A stretch of 43,860 bases of DNA from assembly GCA_015852425.1 (NCBI GenBank), contig JAAAIG010000231.1, positions 1 through 43,860 on the forward strand, written 5' to 3'. Positions 22,801 to 35,400 of the stretch are shown here, piece after piece. Positions within the stretch are counted from its first letter, which is position 1. Every line of letters begins with the position of its first letter. Position numbers and translations under genes: made by a program. A model generated the notes under the pieces. The model had not been told where the DNA came from. It made no database searches and saw only the letters and a program-made list of their open reading frames with translations. Source of the stretch: Gryganskiella cystojenkinii (lineage: Eukaryota; Mortierellomycota; Mortierellomycetes; Mortierellales; Mortierellaceae).

Positions 22801-25800
22801 AGTATGACCAACCTGATTATCATCAGTACTCTCAATACCAACAACACTCACAACACAGCCAACAACAACAGCAACAACCTTTTCATCCTAATTATAATCA
22901 CCCAGGTACGAGTCCAGGAGGCGTCATCGAAGGAGGAGGAGGAGTGTCAGCATCTGTGTCAGCAGCAGGAGAAGGGGAAAGAGAAAGAGGCGGTGGAGGA
23001 CCGACTTTGAGTAACAAAAGAAGAAGTCTCGCCGATCTCTTGTTTGTGCCTATTAAGAGCAAGGAGAAACGAAACAGCAGTGCCAGTAGTACCGGCAGTG
23101 CCGACTCGTTTCGGCCGGATGATGTAACCCAACCACAACAACAACAACAACAACAACAAGGACACGGACCTCAAGGAGGAGAACAACAACAACCGGGTCC
23201 TTACGCGGATTGGGCCAATCATCCCAGTTCTGCCGCTGCTGCATTGGCCTCGTTGTCCTCTCCCTTTTCATCTTCATCTTCGTCTCTTCCTTCCTCGTCC
23301 TCAAAAGCAACTCCGCTGTCATTGACGTCCGTGCCCACTGTTTTGGCGGGAACAACAACGATTTCAACTACTTCCAGGATGTCAATCGTCGACAGCCCTA
23401 CTTCTCCCTCTGCCAGAAAATCGCTTGGAAATAACACAGGTACTCGACCTTCACCTGCGACGGTTCATGCACTCAACAGAGGTCTCCGTGGTGCTAGTCT
23501 GAGCAGTGGTCATCTCCCCGGATCTGCAGCAGGACAAAGTCCAGGCGGTAATGGAGGCTCTGGATCGACAGTCTCCTCCCCCAAAACATTTCAGTGCACA
23601 GGCTACCCGGGATGCAACATGGTGTTTACGAGAAGTGAACATCTTGCTCGTCATGAAAGGTAAGAAGAGGTTTTCCCCTTTTTTTATTTTTTTGGGAAGG
23701 GGGGGAAGCTGTCCCTTTGTTTATCTTTCCAGTGGTTGTTTGCATTGTGCGACAAGGGCAAACAGCATCATTATGCCAATATGTTAACAAGAATCAATAC
23801 TCTTCCCTTTCCAAAATTGCTTATGCAAAAAAATAATCTATTTTGGCATTTTTTGCGCGGCAATTTTTTTTCATATTTTTAGGAAACACACGGGTGAAAA
23901 GCCATACAAATGCATTGTTGCCAATTGCCCAAGGACCTTCAGTCGATACGACAACATGATCCAACACACACAGACTCATGGAGACAGATCCAAACGCGAC
24001 TCTCTCGCATCCGGACCCGCCGCAGCAGCAGTATCATCCGCCTCTCAATCCCGATCATCCTCTGTTCAGTCCACACCGTTGATTACACGACCAAGAGGTG
24101 GCAGTAGCCCCATGATATTTCACGAAGACAGCAATCGATCTGGCTATTCGTCCTCTCAACAATCCCCGGCCGTAGGCTCCTACGGTGCCAGTCCTGCCAT
24201 GAACTATCATCACCACCAACAGCAGCACAACCTGCCTCATGGATCTCACCATCCCATCCAATGGAGTCATCCCTCTGGTGCGCCAGCGACCGCATCCCCC
24301 GGACCGCCCGGCAGTGGCTACGCTCATGGATATCCACTACCGCCCGGATCTAGTCCCATGACCCGGACCCTCAAGGCCAACTCTAGGAGCTTACCTCATT
24401 TGCAACCTCGATCCTCTACTGGGGGCTCGCTGGGTCCTGGTGGCGACAGTCCCAGCGGAGGATTGCAACAAGGCATGTCGAGCATGGAAATTGAGGAACT
24501 CAAACGACGCAAGAGCGAGATCTTGCTGCCTTCTTATTCTCGTGCTGCAGGAAGTTCAAGCTCGGGGTTATCGGCTGTTGGATCAGCTGGGTATGCACCC
24601 GGCGCAGTCGCAAGGTTTGGCCGAGGAGGCAGTGGAGGATCTTTCTCCTCATCAACACAAGGCCCAGCGGGTGGTGGGTCTGCGATCGGTCTTGGAATGT
24701 CTCCTTTTACACAGACGACCTCGCATCCACAATCGTTGCCCAAGGTCGAACAGCTGACACCTCAGGAGCAAGAACGGTTGAACGAGCATCGTCGTTCGGC
24801 ACAGGCGGCTTTGTTCAAGAACAACCCGACGGGATCCATGGACCCCAGGGCCGTATCGAGTATACGTGACCTGAACGCAAGTCCCTATCGCAATGTCAGT
24901 GTCCCTGGATTGCCGCAACATCACCTCTTGGACCAGGATAAGGAACGCTTCCTCGACCATCGAAAATCGATCTTGGGACCTATCAATAACCATATGGATC
25001 CCCGGTTTCAGAAGCGATCGAGTAATGATCCTACCGATATGGTTGTACAGCCCTTACCTTCCAGGGATGCTCGATCAGGGATGCAGTGGTTCTCACAGGT
25101 CAATGCCGCAGGTACGCCTGCACAACCACCAGCGACTGCCTCTCCTCGGTCTTCGATGACACTTCGTGACCAACCCCCGACTGGGTTATCGTCGTTCGCT
25201 CCTGGTGAACAACCCTTTGGACACCCGACGCGAGCCATGATATCATCGTCCTCGGCCTCATCACGACATAGCAGTATGGATGAAGGGCCCATGGTCCTGC
25301 CACCGATCCTTGGAAATTATGAACAGCAGGAACAGCAACAACATACCTCGCTTGCGACACATACACAGCCTCGACCCAGGACCCAATCCTCCCATGTCCA
25401 CCCCTTGTCACGTCCTTCTTCCTCCCAGTTTGACCCTCCTACCCCAACCACAAAAGGAACCGAGATCATCGCTACCGCCCCTACGGGTGAGAGACGGTTC
25501 AAATACGAACCAATCTTGGCACCCGGGCTGGAACGCCAGTTGGAAGATCGATTTTACCCTATTCGTAAACGAGAGGTCGTTGAGGAGATTGAACGCATGG
25601 ACGCCGAACAATATGTACATCTTTGGTCTAGAGTCTCGAATGCGTTTGCGACCGAACAGTTCCGAAACCCAGAGGCGTTGTGTAATCTAACTGCGATTCT
25701 CTGTGTAGTCAGGATTAATACCGAGGCGTATGGCTCTGTGAAACAGGAAGACGACGCAAATCATGGGTCCCGAGATATGGAAATCGATGATGAAGGATCC

Positions 25801-27156
25801 AAGGCGACAGAGTCTTCTTCTATGGATGTCGATAGCAACGTCGCCGCAGGTGCCTCCGTGGCCAAACCCTGCAGAGCTATCTTGAACATTGATGCCGATA
25901 ACTATAGACGGGATCCCGAACAAGAACTCAAGGATATCGAGGAACTTACCCTGACCAGTCGTGTGCCAGTTCACAGTTTCGTGGCTGCGTTTGAAATCCC
26001 ACCGACCACACCGGCGTCGTCATCTCCCAATGCCCATTGGCAAGCGCCGACCTCCGAGAGTGGATGTCCCGAGACGGCTGGTTTGGCTCGCTTATACTTG
26101 CCCGAGAACAGTTTCCGACCAAAGGAGTCCCTCCAGCTTTCACCGGCATTGATTGATCCTGCGGGTCCCTGGCAAGTCTGTGAGTTCCAAGAGTTCCCCG
26201 GCTTGGCGGTTTGGGTTCAACAGGAGACTTTGAGTCGGTATCGGACTTTGGCTACAAAGGGGTCCAAGGCTCGGCCACCTTATCGGATGGCTCTCACCCT
26301 ATTGGAAAGAGGTCCCTCGCGTCGTGAATCGGGTAGTTCGGTTGGGTCTGGGAATAGGGATGATTCCTATATCTCGGAGAACGGGAACGATGATGGTGAC
26401 GCAGATGATGATGTACGATTGAAAGAGTCGGTGCTCTACCCAAATATGATTGAGCGTGTCTGGAAGGATATGTTCCATCAGTACCAGGAACATCAACACC
26501 AACTTCGACTCCAACAACAACAGCAACAGCAACAACATCATCATTCTCAACACTATCAGCAACAGCAATATCAACCGTACCCTCCACCACCACTACCACA
26601 TAATCAGCATCATCCTCAGCAGCATCCTCAGCAGCAGCAGTCGGCACTGCCTCCACCTTTGCAAAAGCGTGTCGCGACATACGAAGAGTATCACAACAGT
26701 CTTCAACAACAACATGTCACTGCCGAAGCATCTCGGCGGGAGAGCGGCTACCATCCTCAACAGCAGCAACAACAACAAGCGTTATATTTCCACCCACCTC
26801 CACCATCGCAGCAGCAACAACAGCAAACCTCTCCCACTGGTGCTTACCATGACTATCGTGGCCATCGACAGAGTGGTTTCATGCATCGAGAGGATCTGTC
26901 CAGTGCGCCTTCGTCTCCTCGATCGCCTTCGATTCGTGATGATCTGCAAGAAGAGTCGCTTTCCTCGACCAGTAGTATCGGCAGTGCGGTCACGGCAGCT
27001 CAAGCTCAGGCCACTGCGAACATGCACCGGCGCATCTCGATCGCAGAGCTATGTAATCCGATGCAGGGTCTTGCCACGGAGCGTGATCGACTCCGTGAAG
27101 GAGGCAGCAGCGGCAACGAACCCCCAAGCAATCTTCCCAAACGCTCGTCCATGTAA
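19855..27156 (+). CDS. Giant C2H2 zinc-finger protein (probable transcription factor)
   Basis: Exons 19855-20644, 20915-21058, 21247-23659 and 23883-27156 join to 2206 residues. Residues 1-~1090 are disordered, with His, Gln, Asn and Ser runs. Two adjacent C2H2 fingers follow: finger 1 with C1095, C1101, H1114 and H1118, then the linker TGEKPYK, then finger 2 with C1126, C1131, H1144 and H1148 ([18 protein letters not shown]). Paired fingers of this kind, with RSEHLARH and SRYDN recognition helices, occur in fungal nutrient and stress regulators related to Msn2, Rsf and Usv1. DNA binding in the nucleus is therefore likely, though targets are unknown. An intron (23660-23882) falls just before the linker. 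A globular-looking region (~1653-1930) of unknown family follows another disordered part, and the C-terminus is rich in Gln and Pro. The first in-frame ATG is 19855. The gene converges on the RhoGAP gene, with 275 bases between the stop codons. Confidence 0.88.
23136..23159 (+). repeat. (CAA)8 microsatellite within the zinc-finger gene
   Basis: Eight uninterrupted CAA codons extend a polyglutamine run. Most other glutamine runs in the gene mix CAA and CAG, so this one is the likeliest to vary in length between strains. Confidence 0.85.
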
Positions 27157-27257
27157 ATAACCGACTTGCCTCAAGTAAGAAGAAAGAAAAGATCGAAAAG
27201 TAGAAGGAAAAGATAAAAAAAAAAGGTTGTTGCATTCAGTTCCCCCCTAAAAAATCA

Positions 27258-27263
27258 AATAAA
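27258..27263 (+). terminator. Poly(A) signal of the zinc-finger gene
   Basis: AATAAA lies 102 bases after the stop codon, in the short space between the convergent genes, within an A-rich stretch followed by T-rich sequence. Confidence 0.5.
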
Positions 27264-27431
27264 ACATAAACAATATTGTTTAAAGTTTCTTTGTGTTCTC
27301 AGTGAGATGCAGTATCTCAATCGTCTCAACAATGGCCAACCAAAAGCAGGTCGATAAGGACGTCAGTTGTCTGACCAACAACTATGTATTTGAGCGATAA
27401 ATATGTGCAAAGAATCCATGGTCCTGATCGG

Positions 27432-30400
27432 CTAACTCCTTCCGCCAGCGACCACCGCAGCCCTTGAACTCTCATGGGGCTTTAGATCCTCTCCATAGAC
27501 TGCTTGATCTCGGATGAGGGTAGTATCCTCCGTCTCCTCTGTACCCTCACCTCCTTCCTCCCCAGCGTCGTCTTCGCCTTCGTCATCTTCCTCGACCGGA
27601 TAAGGGTCGAAGACCCACTCACGTTGCTCGATAAGAGTGTCAATGATACTGGATTGTTTCCCAGTGTTGATGATACTCGAGATATCGTCGACCTCCTGTC
27701 GGAGCAAATTAGGTGCGAAACAGATGGCGAGGTTCGCAGAGTCCATCTTGGTAGTCTCGTACTGATCCTGGATTCGACCAAGATGAGCCATCAGATATTC
27801 GAGTGTGTTGAAGTTGGCTTCGGGTAAAGAGTGAACTAGCTCTTTGATCCTGTACAGCTTCTCGTTGTAATCTTCCATGTCTAAAAGTCACAAGTTACCA
27901 GCGTTAGATACCGTTACGTTTTTTATCCTTCGTAAACCGTTGTCACAACAATCTCGAAGTAAATGTTTGTTACCTGCAGCGGCGATAAAGAGCGGGTAAA
28001 AGTCATAGACCATAAGGGGTTCACGAAGCTCACGGAAGTACAACTTCAAGAGTGCCGCCACTGTATTGATATCGGGCTCTTTCTCGACCAGCTGGGCAAC
28101 ATCTAACCCTTCATTGAAGGCACGCTTCAACTTTTGGATAGAAGCCATATGTCCCGAGACTCGATAAATGCCCGCCGTCAGCAGACCTCGATCCTCGATC
28201 GTCTTGACACACAACTCGACAACCTTGGGAACTGTCCGCCCAGACTCCACGATGAGCGAACCACCAAAGACTGACGAAGAACCTATAATTCAGAAGAAAA
28301 GAAATAAGAAAAAAAAGGAAACAGATAAGTCAGAGACAACTCCCGTTATATATGTAGAAGCAGATAATAATGTTCCTAAAACAACATCTGTTCCAGTTTA
28401 CCTTGCAGAGATTTTGAGGCATTGTTGAAATCTTTCTTGGAGTCCCTCTCCTTAAGTCGGTACCTGTCCTTGACTTTGTCCTTCTTTTTCTCTTTATCCT
28501 TTTCTTTGCCACCGGCGTCCTTGTCCTTGACCTTCTTCTCATCCCTATCTTTATCCTTGTCTTTTTCCTTGTCCTTTGAAAAGAAATTGCGACTCATATT
28601 TGTTAGCTTGGCTTTGGCACCATGATGGCTGCTACTGCCAGGTGAACTGGCATCACTTGGGTCTAGCGACTGCTCTGAGTTAAAGTCTGGATGAGATTGG
28701 GAATGTGGGTGATCCTTTCGGAACGACGGGAAAGCGGTTGAGGACAAACCCGAGCCTCCTTCCTTGCTCTGATCACGACTACTCTTACGCTTCGGGTAGG
28801 TGATGATTGGGCCTGATCCCGATTGCTGCTGCTTGGGACTATCGCCGAGAGTTGTTTGAGATACCGAAGAAGGGGCACCGCTACTGCCACCTGAGGTAGG
28901 AACACTAACCTCGCTATCGATTGGCAACTTCAACTTTTCGTCCTGAGCCGATTTCCTTCGAGGGACATGAATACCCTGAGCGACCATCGATCGGATACCA
29001 CGACCCTTTTCCGGTTTGAGTGGGTTCTTGGACACCTTCAAATCCTTCTCTTCGATTTTCTTGTTCATCTTCAATCCCGAGGTATCACCCCCTCCTGAAG
29101 TTTGCCGTTTGAGAATTTGGATGAGATCTAAACAAATGGATAAAAAGTAAAATTACTATTGATGGTATCATGAGAGATTGATATTATAGCCCTCAAATAC
29201 TTACAAGGGTCGACGGAGCCAGAGAGCTCGTCCGCTTGGCGACTCTCTAAGGACGTCTTGATGTCCTTTACCCATACCCTCTCGCCTGCTCCAGATGCGT
29301 CCTGCATCAAAAGCCGTACGCTCGTGCCAGGTGTGACCGTGAACACGTTCTTCTTCTTAGTCAGATTCCCCGCAGGAATATCGACTGCGATCTTTTCAGA
29401 ATCAAAACATCCCGAGGGCTTGACCTGGGTTGCGTGCTTGAACTTGGACATTGAATCCGTCGATGACTTTAACGAGTACGCATGTTTGATGGAACCACTG
29501 TCGTCTCTATAAAAGAGCAAGAATCCTTTGTAGACTACTACCCAGTAATCCTTCCAAGAGCTGATGGTGGCATTAGTCGAAACTTTCTGAGATTTGACTC
29601 GCAGTGATCCCTTTCTCTGGATGTTCTCTGGCGGCAGTTGGTTGAGTTCCTTAAAGCAAAAGTACCCGCAAGATGTACAATGACGTTAGGCTGGATCGCA
29701 TGTCATGCATACCTGTGTATTTCAATTTTTATAAAATACAATTTTCCTTACCAGTGCATGAAGCTCCTCGTCTGTTAGACTCAAGCCCAGCAACTGACTC
29801 TGAAGCATGTTCTCGTCAATGGACGATTGGCGCTTCGGAGCAGATCGAGGGATGTTTGAAATGCCTGGTTGAGACGCGGCCGTAGTCAACGGGCTGCTAC
29901 TATCCAACAGTCCTGAGGATGACTCTGAGATTCCAGGAGATTGCAGACCACCCCGGCTAAACTCTGGGCTCATCGGTCTATCCCAGGTAGCCTCTCCTGT
30001 TGTCTCATTGAAAAAATATTGCGATCCGTCTTCATCTACAACGAACAAAAACAAAAATATTTTCCTACTTAGTCAGCGACTCAAACAGTAGGAGGACGCA
30101 AACCAGCAGCAAACGTTGTAGCGTACCTTGAGCACTGTTCCATCCCTCGGGCAAAGGTTCCTCGTCTGCATCGTCCTGGCCACCATCGGGAGACAATGCC
30201 TCTGCGTACTGAGCACTCTGATCCAGTTCCCGTTGAATGGACCGACTGGTGGCAACGGGTGCGGTGGGAAACTTCCATGAGGTCTCCTTAGTCAAAACGT
30301 TGTAGTAATAGATTCTTCCTTGGGGATTGGTGGTGGCACTCCAGTTGGGCGGCAACAAGACTGCTTCTTCTGTATCAGATGGTCCATCGACGGGCTCTGG

Positions 30401-30757
30401 CGGCGGCGGAGATGAGAGCTCATGCGACGCGAAAGGGTCGCGCTGCTCGAGGCTATCGTCGAAATCCGTTCCTGAAGAGCCGACCTCGTCGGCTTCATGT
30501 TCTTGATCGTATTCATGTTGCTGGTCATAATGAGCAGTGGCGTCTATTTGTTGAGTATTGTCCAGCACAGGAGCGACTAGACTCTGTTGAGAGTAGCGAC
30601 TCTGAGGACGAGGGCTCAATGGCATCCGTTGCCCTTGTTCAGCCTCTTGTTCGTTGATAATGGTGGTGGTGGTGGTGGCTGCAGTAGTGGCAGTCATGGC
30701 GGACTCGTTATCTTGTTCTACGGGTAACGAAGTTGAAGATTTAGTCTGTGTTTGCAT
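27432..30757 (-). CDS. WW-WW-PH-RhoGAP protein (ARHGAP12/27-like)
   Basis: Exons on the minus strand are 30757-30127, 30035-29752, 29649-29205, 29127-28402, 28282-27974 and 27880-27432, giving 947 residues. Two WW domains come first: ~135-164 (LPPNWSATTNPQGRIYYYN, ending ETSWKFP) and ~202-231 (LPEGW, ending TGEATWDRP; split by intron 1). A PH domain follows at ~317-447 (SWKDYWVVVYKGFLLFYRDD to ERVWVKDIKTSLES). A basic/acidic Lys-Asp tract is at ~640-690. The RhoGAP domain spans ~702-885 with the catalytic arginine finger in GIYRVSG (R736), then NTVAALLKLYFRELREPL and MDSANLAICFAPNLLR. The C-terminus is acidic. It should speed GTP hydrolysis by a Rho-family GTPase (Rho1, Cdc42 or Rac) at the membrane; the partner cannot be told from sequence. 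The domain order matches animal ARHGAP12/27 without their SH3 domain. The gene is divergent from the sirtuin gene. Confidence 0.92.
28440..28580 (-). repeat. Lys-Asp-rich coding repeat in the RhoGAP gene
   Basis: On the minus strand, near-repeats of AAGGACAAGGAT-type hexamers encode alternating KD/KE residues. A similar tract occurs in the DIP2-like gene at 38136-38180. It is probably a charged flexible linker or single alpha-helix made by repeat expansion. Confidence 0.6.
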
Positions 30758-31354
30758 CGATATTTACAGCACAGACAATAGAGCATTAATGCAATTTAGG
30801 CTTTGCGACAAAAACAGTGTCTTTTGTCCTTCCCACCAAATCGAAAATTGACCATGTATCTTTTGTTTTCTTACCATGCAACAGCTTGCATCTGTTGGCA
30901 GGAAACACCCCTGAGAGGCCATTGCAATCGCCTTGGGAGTACATGCAGTGTAAATGATAGGCAGGTAGTGTCAGCATATCAATTGACCATATCATTTTTT
31001 TTTTTTTTTTTTCCGTTATCTCCAAACACTTCCCCCTTGTACATGTACATACCTTCCCACCTAGCCAGAGAGGGGAATCCGTTGTGAAGAAGACCACGAG
31101 CACATGAGCATAGCATGAGTGGGTATATGCAATGAGCCAATGGATTGAGAGAGACAGAGAGAGAAACGTCATTGGGAAGAGAAGAGGGGCAAAGAGTAAA
31201 GTGAAATGGTCAGTTGAGTGAATGCAAAAGGAGAGGGGCATGACCTGTGCCAGTATGTCGACTAATGTCGTTTTCTTCGTCTGTCATTCGTCGGGCTGAC
31301 AAAGTGTTGACTGCCAAATTCTGTCTGGCATCTCCTCAACTTAGCCTCGGGACC

Positions 31355-31400
31355 GGGTACCTGGTACCCACTCGCACCTCGCTCCGAGGAGGCTCCTCGG
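31355..31400. promoter_or_regulatory. Pair of perfect inverted repeats in a divergent promoter region
   Basis: GGGTAC-CTG-GTACCC (31355-31369) is followed 14 bases later by CCGAGGAG-G-CTCCTCGG (31384-31400). Both are perfect dyads with 3- and 1-base centres. They could be binding sites for dimeric regulators or form a cruciform; no factor is named. Confidence 0.35.
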
Positions 31401-32167
31401 GGGCAGAAGGAGACAAGGGAATTGTGTCTGTGTCTCATCCAGTAGTTGGCGCTTTTTGCAGCGGTTGATACTTTTGCAGGGAGTCTTGTGTTGCTCCACT
31501 GTTATCGTTTTGTTGCATGGATCAGATACCGTGTCCGATAGTACCAGTTAAGAATTGGAGTCGTGGTTGGCGAAAGGAGACTTAAGAGCTGGAAATAGAG
31601 TCAAGGCTGTGGCTAATATATCCTGTCAGCTTACCATTCGTCGTGCGAACTGTCCTGAATCAGAATGTGATCACCTTTGCGAAAGGACTATAAGTTAGTC
31701 GAGAGGAATGTCAGTAGATGGGTTGAGTGAGCAGGACGTGGATAAAGTCACAAGGAACGCTAAATTGTTTGCCTACAAGCTCGTCCTCATGGGTCGCAAT
31801 GTAATCCCATTCTGCAATGGCCCATTGCATTGTGGGTGACTGTTGGAGGATGGTGGAGTAAGGACGAGGAGTGTGAATGTGAAGAAAGCGCGCGGACAGA
31901 GAAGAAAAGGGTGAAGGGGGACGAGCGCTATTTTTTTGTAAAGAGAGAAAAGTAAGAATAAGAGAGAAAAGGGAAAGGAAGGAGAGAAGGTGTTGAAGAG
32001 GAAAGAAAGAAAAGGGAGCCGTCGATCGAATGAGTTGAAATGCCCTTCTCCTCCTTTGACGTGTCTTTGCTCGTCATCGGATAGGTTGATGCGTCCGTCG
32101 AGTCTCTTTTCTTTGACCTTTTTCCCAGGGGCGTGGGTGGGTCAGCCAACGAAACACGACGATGCCC

Positions 32168-32215
32168 ACCCCACCCGCACCACCACACGCACATACACAC
32201 ACAAAACACACACGG
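32168..32215 (+). repeat. CA/CAC-rich simple sequence upstream of the sirtuin gene
   Basis: An imperfect CA-repeat lies about 280 bases before the start codon. It is low-complexity sequence, likely variable in length. Confidence 0.6.
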
Positions 32216-32491
32216 AATACAAAAATTCTTTTTGGACTCTTGACACACTTTTTTCTTGTTTCACTACAGCGTTATTTGCCGCACATTGTCAATTGTCATT
32301 TTCGGGTTTGCGTCCCCATCTCTTTATTTTTTATTGTTCTCTTCCAATTCTGCCAAACTACCCATCCAACCCCATTCCTTCTGATCCTTCTTTCTAATTC
32401 TTGAAAACAAGATTGAGGACAAGTATACAGGCCCGTAGCAACTCAACTTCGCGCATCCTTCGTGCTCCTCCTGCCTGGATTCAACAACTCA

Positions 32492-35400
32492 ATGTCGCAT
32501 CTACCTTTGGACGCGGACGCGACCCAGACCCAGGCTCACGTATCCCTGCGTGAGGACGAACAAAACAACACGAGCACCACAGTCAACGCCCGGTCACTTT
32601 CATCCGACGATACCAACAAGTCGCTACAAGTCCCACTCGACACCTCCAGTCGACCAGACTCGCCAGTCAACAAAAAGAGAACAGACGATGACCATTTAGA
32701 CGCTTTTGGACGCGATTGCTTTCTCAGCCACGACAACCACCACAACCACCCGTTCCTACCACCTTCCAAGAAATCCAAGACATCACCGTTACTTCAACCT
32801 CAGGACGACAGTACCATGACCGATGTCAAGGACGAGTCTTTGATATCTCATCAGCGTCTTGAGAGCCTCGTCCCTGACGCGCATAATAATATTGTAGGTG
32901 CACGCGGCCAGCCACCGAACAGCGAACGTCGCAGATCAACTGCACCTACCCTCGTCCACAGTGCAACCGCAATCCTCGACAGTCTTTCTAAACCCGGTCA
33001 GAACTCTTTGGACAACCTGCATCTCTCCACACCTGCAACACGACAGGACCATATTGGAGAACGCATCATGGGTGTGATCACCAGCAGCACTCCAAAACAT
33101 GAGAGCTTGGGCCAGGACAGTGGATCGTCAAGCCCTCATACCCAATTGCAGATTAGCTCAGACGGACACAACCATGCTACGGAAGAGAAGGAAGAAGAGG
33201 GCGAGCCTGCTGAAGAATTGGCGCAAGAATACGGCTCTTACAGTGACAGTTACGATAGTGATTCCATGGATGACATTGATGTAGAAACCCATGTCATGCT
33301 AGATTCGGACGAGGAATCAGATGGCAGTCCCTATGAAGATCCGGATCCCTTGTGTATTGACCGCTTCACAGAGGAAGAGACGGATGAGATTATTGATGAG
33401 GCAAGGATGCACGGTATGTTCTTTGACTCTATACAACGGCAAAGTGTTGGACAATGCCTCGTTTCCGATTGAAACTGCGTTAAACTGTATCTTTTTTTTT
33501 TTTTTTTTGACATCGCCTCTCCTTCGCCTACTAGGTATCTCATTCATCATTCAAAAGTACTTTCTATCAGGGCAAGCTTCTGCGAAAAAGATGTTGTTGC
33601 TAACAATTCCTGCACAGGTGAGAAAATCGGCGAAACTGGAAAAAAGCAATTTGACATAATTTGATTGTTCTTCTCGAAAATATTAACCTTGATAACCTTG
33701 ATGTTAACTGTCTGCTCCAGATCGAAATTCCTGGAAACGTCACAGAGAACGATGTCATCCGGACCATGCAGCAACAACTAAAACGGTACCTCCGGAGACG
33801 CAAACGACTCGAACACATCAACAGTTTAAACGACGTCGTAGACTTGCTCAAGTCGTCAAAGAAAATCATGGTGCTGACCGGAGCAGGTGTTTCCGTCTCT
33901 TGTGGTATCCCCGATTTCCGATCCGAGGATGGTATTTATTCCCGGTTATCCGAATTTGAGCTGGACGATCCTCAACAGATGTTCGATCTTGAATTCTTTC
34001 GAGAGCGACCTGAGATCTTTTACTCATTCGCTCGAGAGATCTTTCCCAGCAACTTCGTACCGAGTCCCAGTCACTACTTTATCAAGCTTTTGGAGGATAA
34101 GGGCAAGCTTTTGCGCAATTACGCTCAGAACATTGATGCTCTTGAACAAAAGGCTGGTATCGAGCGCGTCCTTCAATGTCATGGTAAGTCCCCACCATCA
34201 AAACCTAGAAGATATATAATTTGATCCGCGACCGGCATAGTATTCACACGCGTTTTTTTGGCGTTCTTGTAGGATCGTTTGCAACTGCAAGTTGCGTTCG
34301 GTGTGGTTATCAAGTGAAAGGCGACGAGATTAAGGAGTCTATTTTCAAGCAGGAAGTCGCCTATTGCACACGCTGCAAGCCAACGACTCCTGTACAAAAA
34401 AAGAAAAAGGCAAAGGCTCGGTATGATTCGGACGATGAAGATGATGAGGACGACGACGATGATTCTCTCGGCGCATTGATGAAACCTGATATCGTATTCT
34501 TTGGAGAAAAGTTACCTCCCATTTTTGACCAACGACTGAAGGAAGACAAGCAGGAGGTGGATCTTCTGATTGTCATTGGAAGTAGTCTAAAAGTCGCTCC
34601 TGTTAGCGACATCATGCGTAAGTGGTGGCTCTTTTCGGAATTTAAGAGCCAAATGCATTTCTTAGAGCCGACTCTTACACTCTCTTTTTTAAAAAAATAT
34701 TCTAACTTAGACCAGCTACCCAACTCGGTACCGCAGATTCTTATCAACCGCACCCCCAACTACCAGATGGCGTTTGATGTTCAACTTTTGGGCAATTGCG
34801 ATACTATCGTGGCCGAGCTGTGCCGAATGGCGGGTTGGGAACTCAAGCACGAAAAGCTTCCAGGTGGTACATCCAACGTACCGGACATGGGTACGAACAC
34901 AAACTCGGACGGTGCAGGGAAAGAAGGACGAGCTGCCTGGTCTTTTATGGAGCCCAATATCTATCTGTTTGAGGGAGCGCTCCTGGAGGAGCTTGACTTT
35001 GAGGCCGTCAAGGAAAAGAGTAGGAATCGAGGTCACGATGGGAAAGGAGAGGACTCTGGTGGTGAAAACGAGGAGGATGAGGAAGAGGATGCCGCACCAA
35101 CGGACGACGATGACGATGAGATTGAAGGAACGATACCAGATGATTCTTCAAGGCGTCCCCTACTGGTAACTGGATTAGGATCAGATTCCAGTGAGGATGA
35201 TAGGAGCGATAGTGGTGAGGAAGAGGAGGCGAATGGCATTTCGGCTCTACTATCTGTCGACACTGCCATGAACATACCTGGGGTTCGGCCACCCATCGTC
35301 GGTATTGCTTCCGGGACAACCCAACCGAGATCTGGCAGCATCGCGGAGATCCACCAAACCAGCGACGTCAGCCACATCCAGTCGTCCATGGAGGATATTT

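Larger units (their letters stand above)
30758..32491. other. Divergent intergenic region between RhoGAP and sirtuin genes
   Basis: These 1.7 kb should contain both promoters. Seen are an 18-base T run (30995-31012), two close perfect palindromes (31355-31400), a CA-rich tract (about 32175-32215) and a pyrimidine-rich leader (about 32225-32400) before the sirtuin start. No gene was recognised; open frames here translate simple sequence. Confidence 0.55.

Noticed and set aside
22129..23010. 293-residue open frame inside the zinc-finger gene
   Set aside because: It is a shadow frame of the long Pro/Gln/His-rich coding exon, and its Ile/Leu/Pro/Thr-rich composition reflects the codons of the real frame.
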